Source: Tolypeutes matacus (lineage: Eukaryota; Chordata; Mammalia; Cingulata; Chlamyphoridae). From it: a DNA stretch of 64,000 nucleotides. Position 1 is the first letter of the stretch, and each line of letters begins with the position of its first letter. The position numbers and the translations under genes are program-made. The DNA is taken from assembly GCA_026826555.1 (NCBI GenBank), contig JAKSZT010053887.1, forward strand, positions 68,188,239 through 68,252,238, given 5' to 3'. The notes below the pieces were generated by a model, which saw only the letters and a list, made by a program, of their open reading frames with translations, did no database searches and had not been told where the DNA came from. Below, piece by piece: positions 63,599-64,000 of this stretch.

Positions 63599-64000
63599 AT
63601 TAAGCAAATTGAGCAGACTAGGAGAGTTATTGTCTGGAAGATAGGTTTACAGGAAATAGAAAAGGAGAAGAAGTTTGTGAGTCAACACATATAAGGATGT
63701 AATCTATGATACTGTGAATGTGTGTAGTTGTGTATTGAAGGGATATGACAGGAGGGTAATGATATTATTGGGTTGCATGGTGCAGGTTTGACAGGTGGGT
63801 AGATTGGGGAGGGTGGGTTGGAAGGTCCAGGGAAATGGGGGATGGTTGGGAGAGGGGCCAGGTGAACACTGGGGATTGGCGAGTATGTGGTTGAAAGTTT
63901 GAAGTTGGGAATGCTTTAATGGCTATATGACAAGGAAGGGTTACTGGTTTAGGGTGTTGGATGGGAGGAGCATTCGGGACAGGGCACATCTGGAGCAGGC

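Larger units (their letters stand above)
61656..64000 (+). mobile_element. L1-C: LINE-1 with a 3-kb internal deletion, runs off the window
   Basis: The element starts in the last part of the 5' UTR, has ORF1, the ORF1/ORF2 spacer, the first 100 or so codons of ORF2, then jumps to the ORF2 C-terminus and goes on into the proximal 3' UTR. The end lies beyond 64000. Confidence 0.85.

Overview
The window reads as mammalian nuclear DNA from a gene-poor, AT-rich stretch, and I see no intact protein-coding gene of the host. The best single clue to the organism is a set of short tRNA-derived SINEs with a GC-rich T-arm, of the DAS-like type I associate with Xenarthra (armadillos, sloths, anteaters), together with L1, ERVL-type LTR and old L2/MIR/MLT1 relics shared by placental mammals. 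I cannot resolve the species; the SINE copies are about 200 bp, shorter than the long nine-banded armadillo DAS type I remember, which leans weakly away from Dasypus.

Layout. 1-4150: a degraded, possibly retroviral background holding a full-length HPRT1 retrocopy (1294-3244) with its own target-site duplication, itself later hit by an L1 3'-UTR insertion. 4151-11040: unassigned AT-rich DNA, an ERVL-type solo LTR (7445-7907), an old L1 ORF2 fragment split by a clean 1.1-kb L1 3'-UTR insertion, and an antisense L1 fragment. 11083-13320: a MaLR-like LTR element with a tRNA-Leu type primer site. 13321-24780: L1, MLT1 and L2 relics and long unassigned stretches. 24785-32385: a nearly full-length but broken L1 (called L1-A). 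32405-34215: further L1 fragments. 34216-39375: probable antisense ERVL remnant with its 5' LTR, one young SINE, L2. 39376-45465: MIR, microsatellites, old L1 3' UTR, an LTR-like piece, L1 ORF2. 45466-52135: L1-B on the minus strand, with a 393-codon open reverse-transcriptase core and two nested SINEs. 52140-57323: L1 tail, ERVL-type LTR, a complex L1 3'-UTR copy with 5' inversion (L1-D) and an MLT1 LTR. 57324-61174: a TTCC microsatellite and unassigned DNA. 61175-64000: antisense L1 3' UTR and L1-C, which runs off the window end and has an internal deletion of about 3 kb.

The genes here do not work together as a pathway; the common theme is L1-driven retroposition (L1 itself, SINEs, the HPRT1 retrocopy). 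The observation I find most worth checking is that three L1 copies carry the same unusual 3' architecture: a first 3'-UTR tail, then a short segment resembling the L1's own ORF1, then a T-rich spacer, then a second, homologous 3' UTR. All identifications are from reading by eye without database searches; boundaries of old repeats are approximate.
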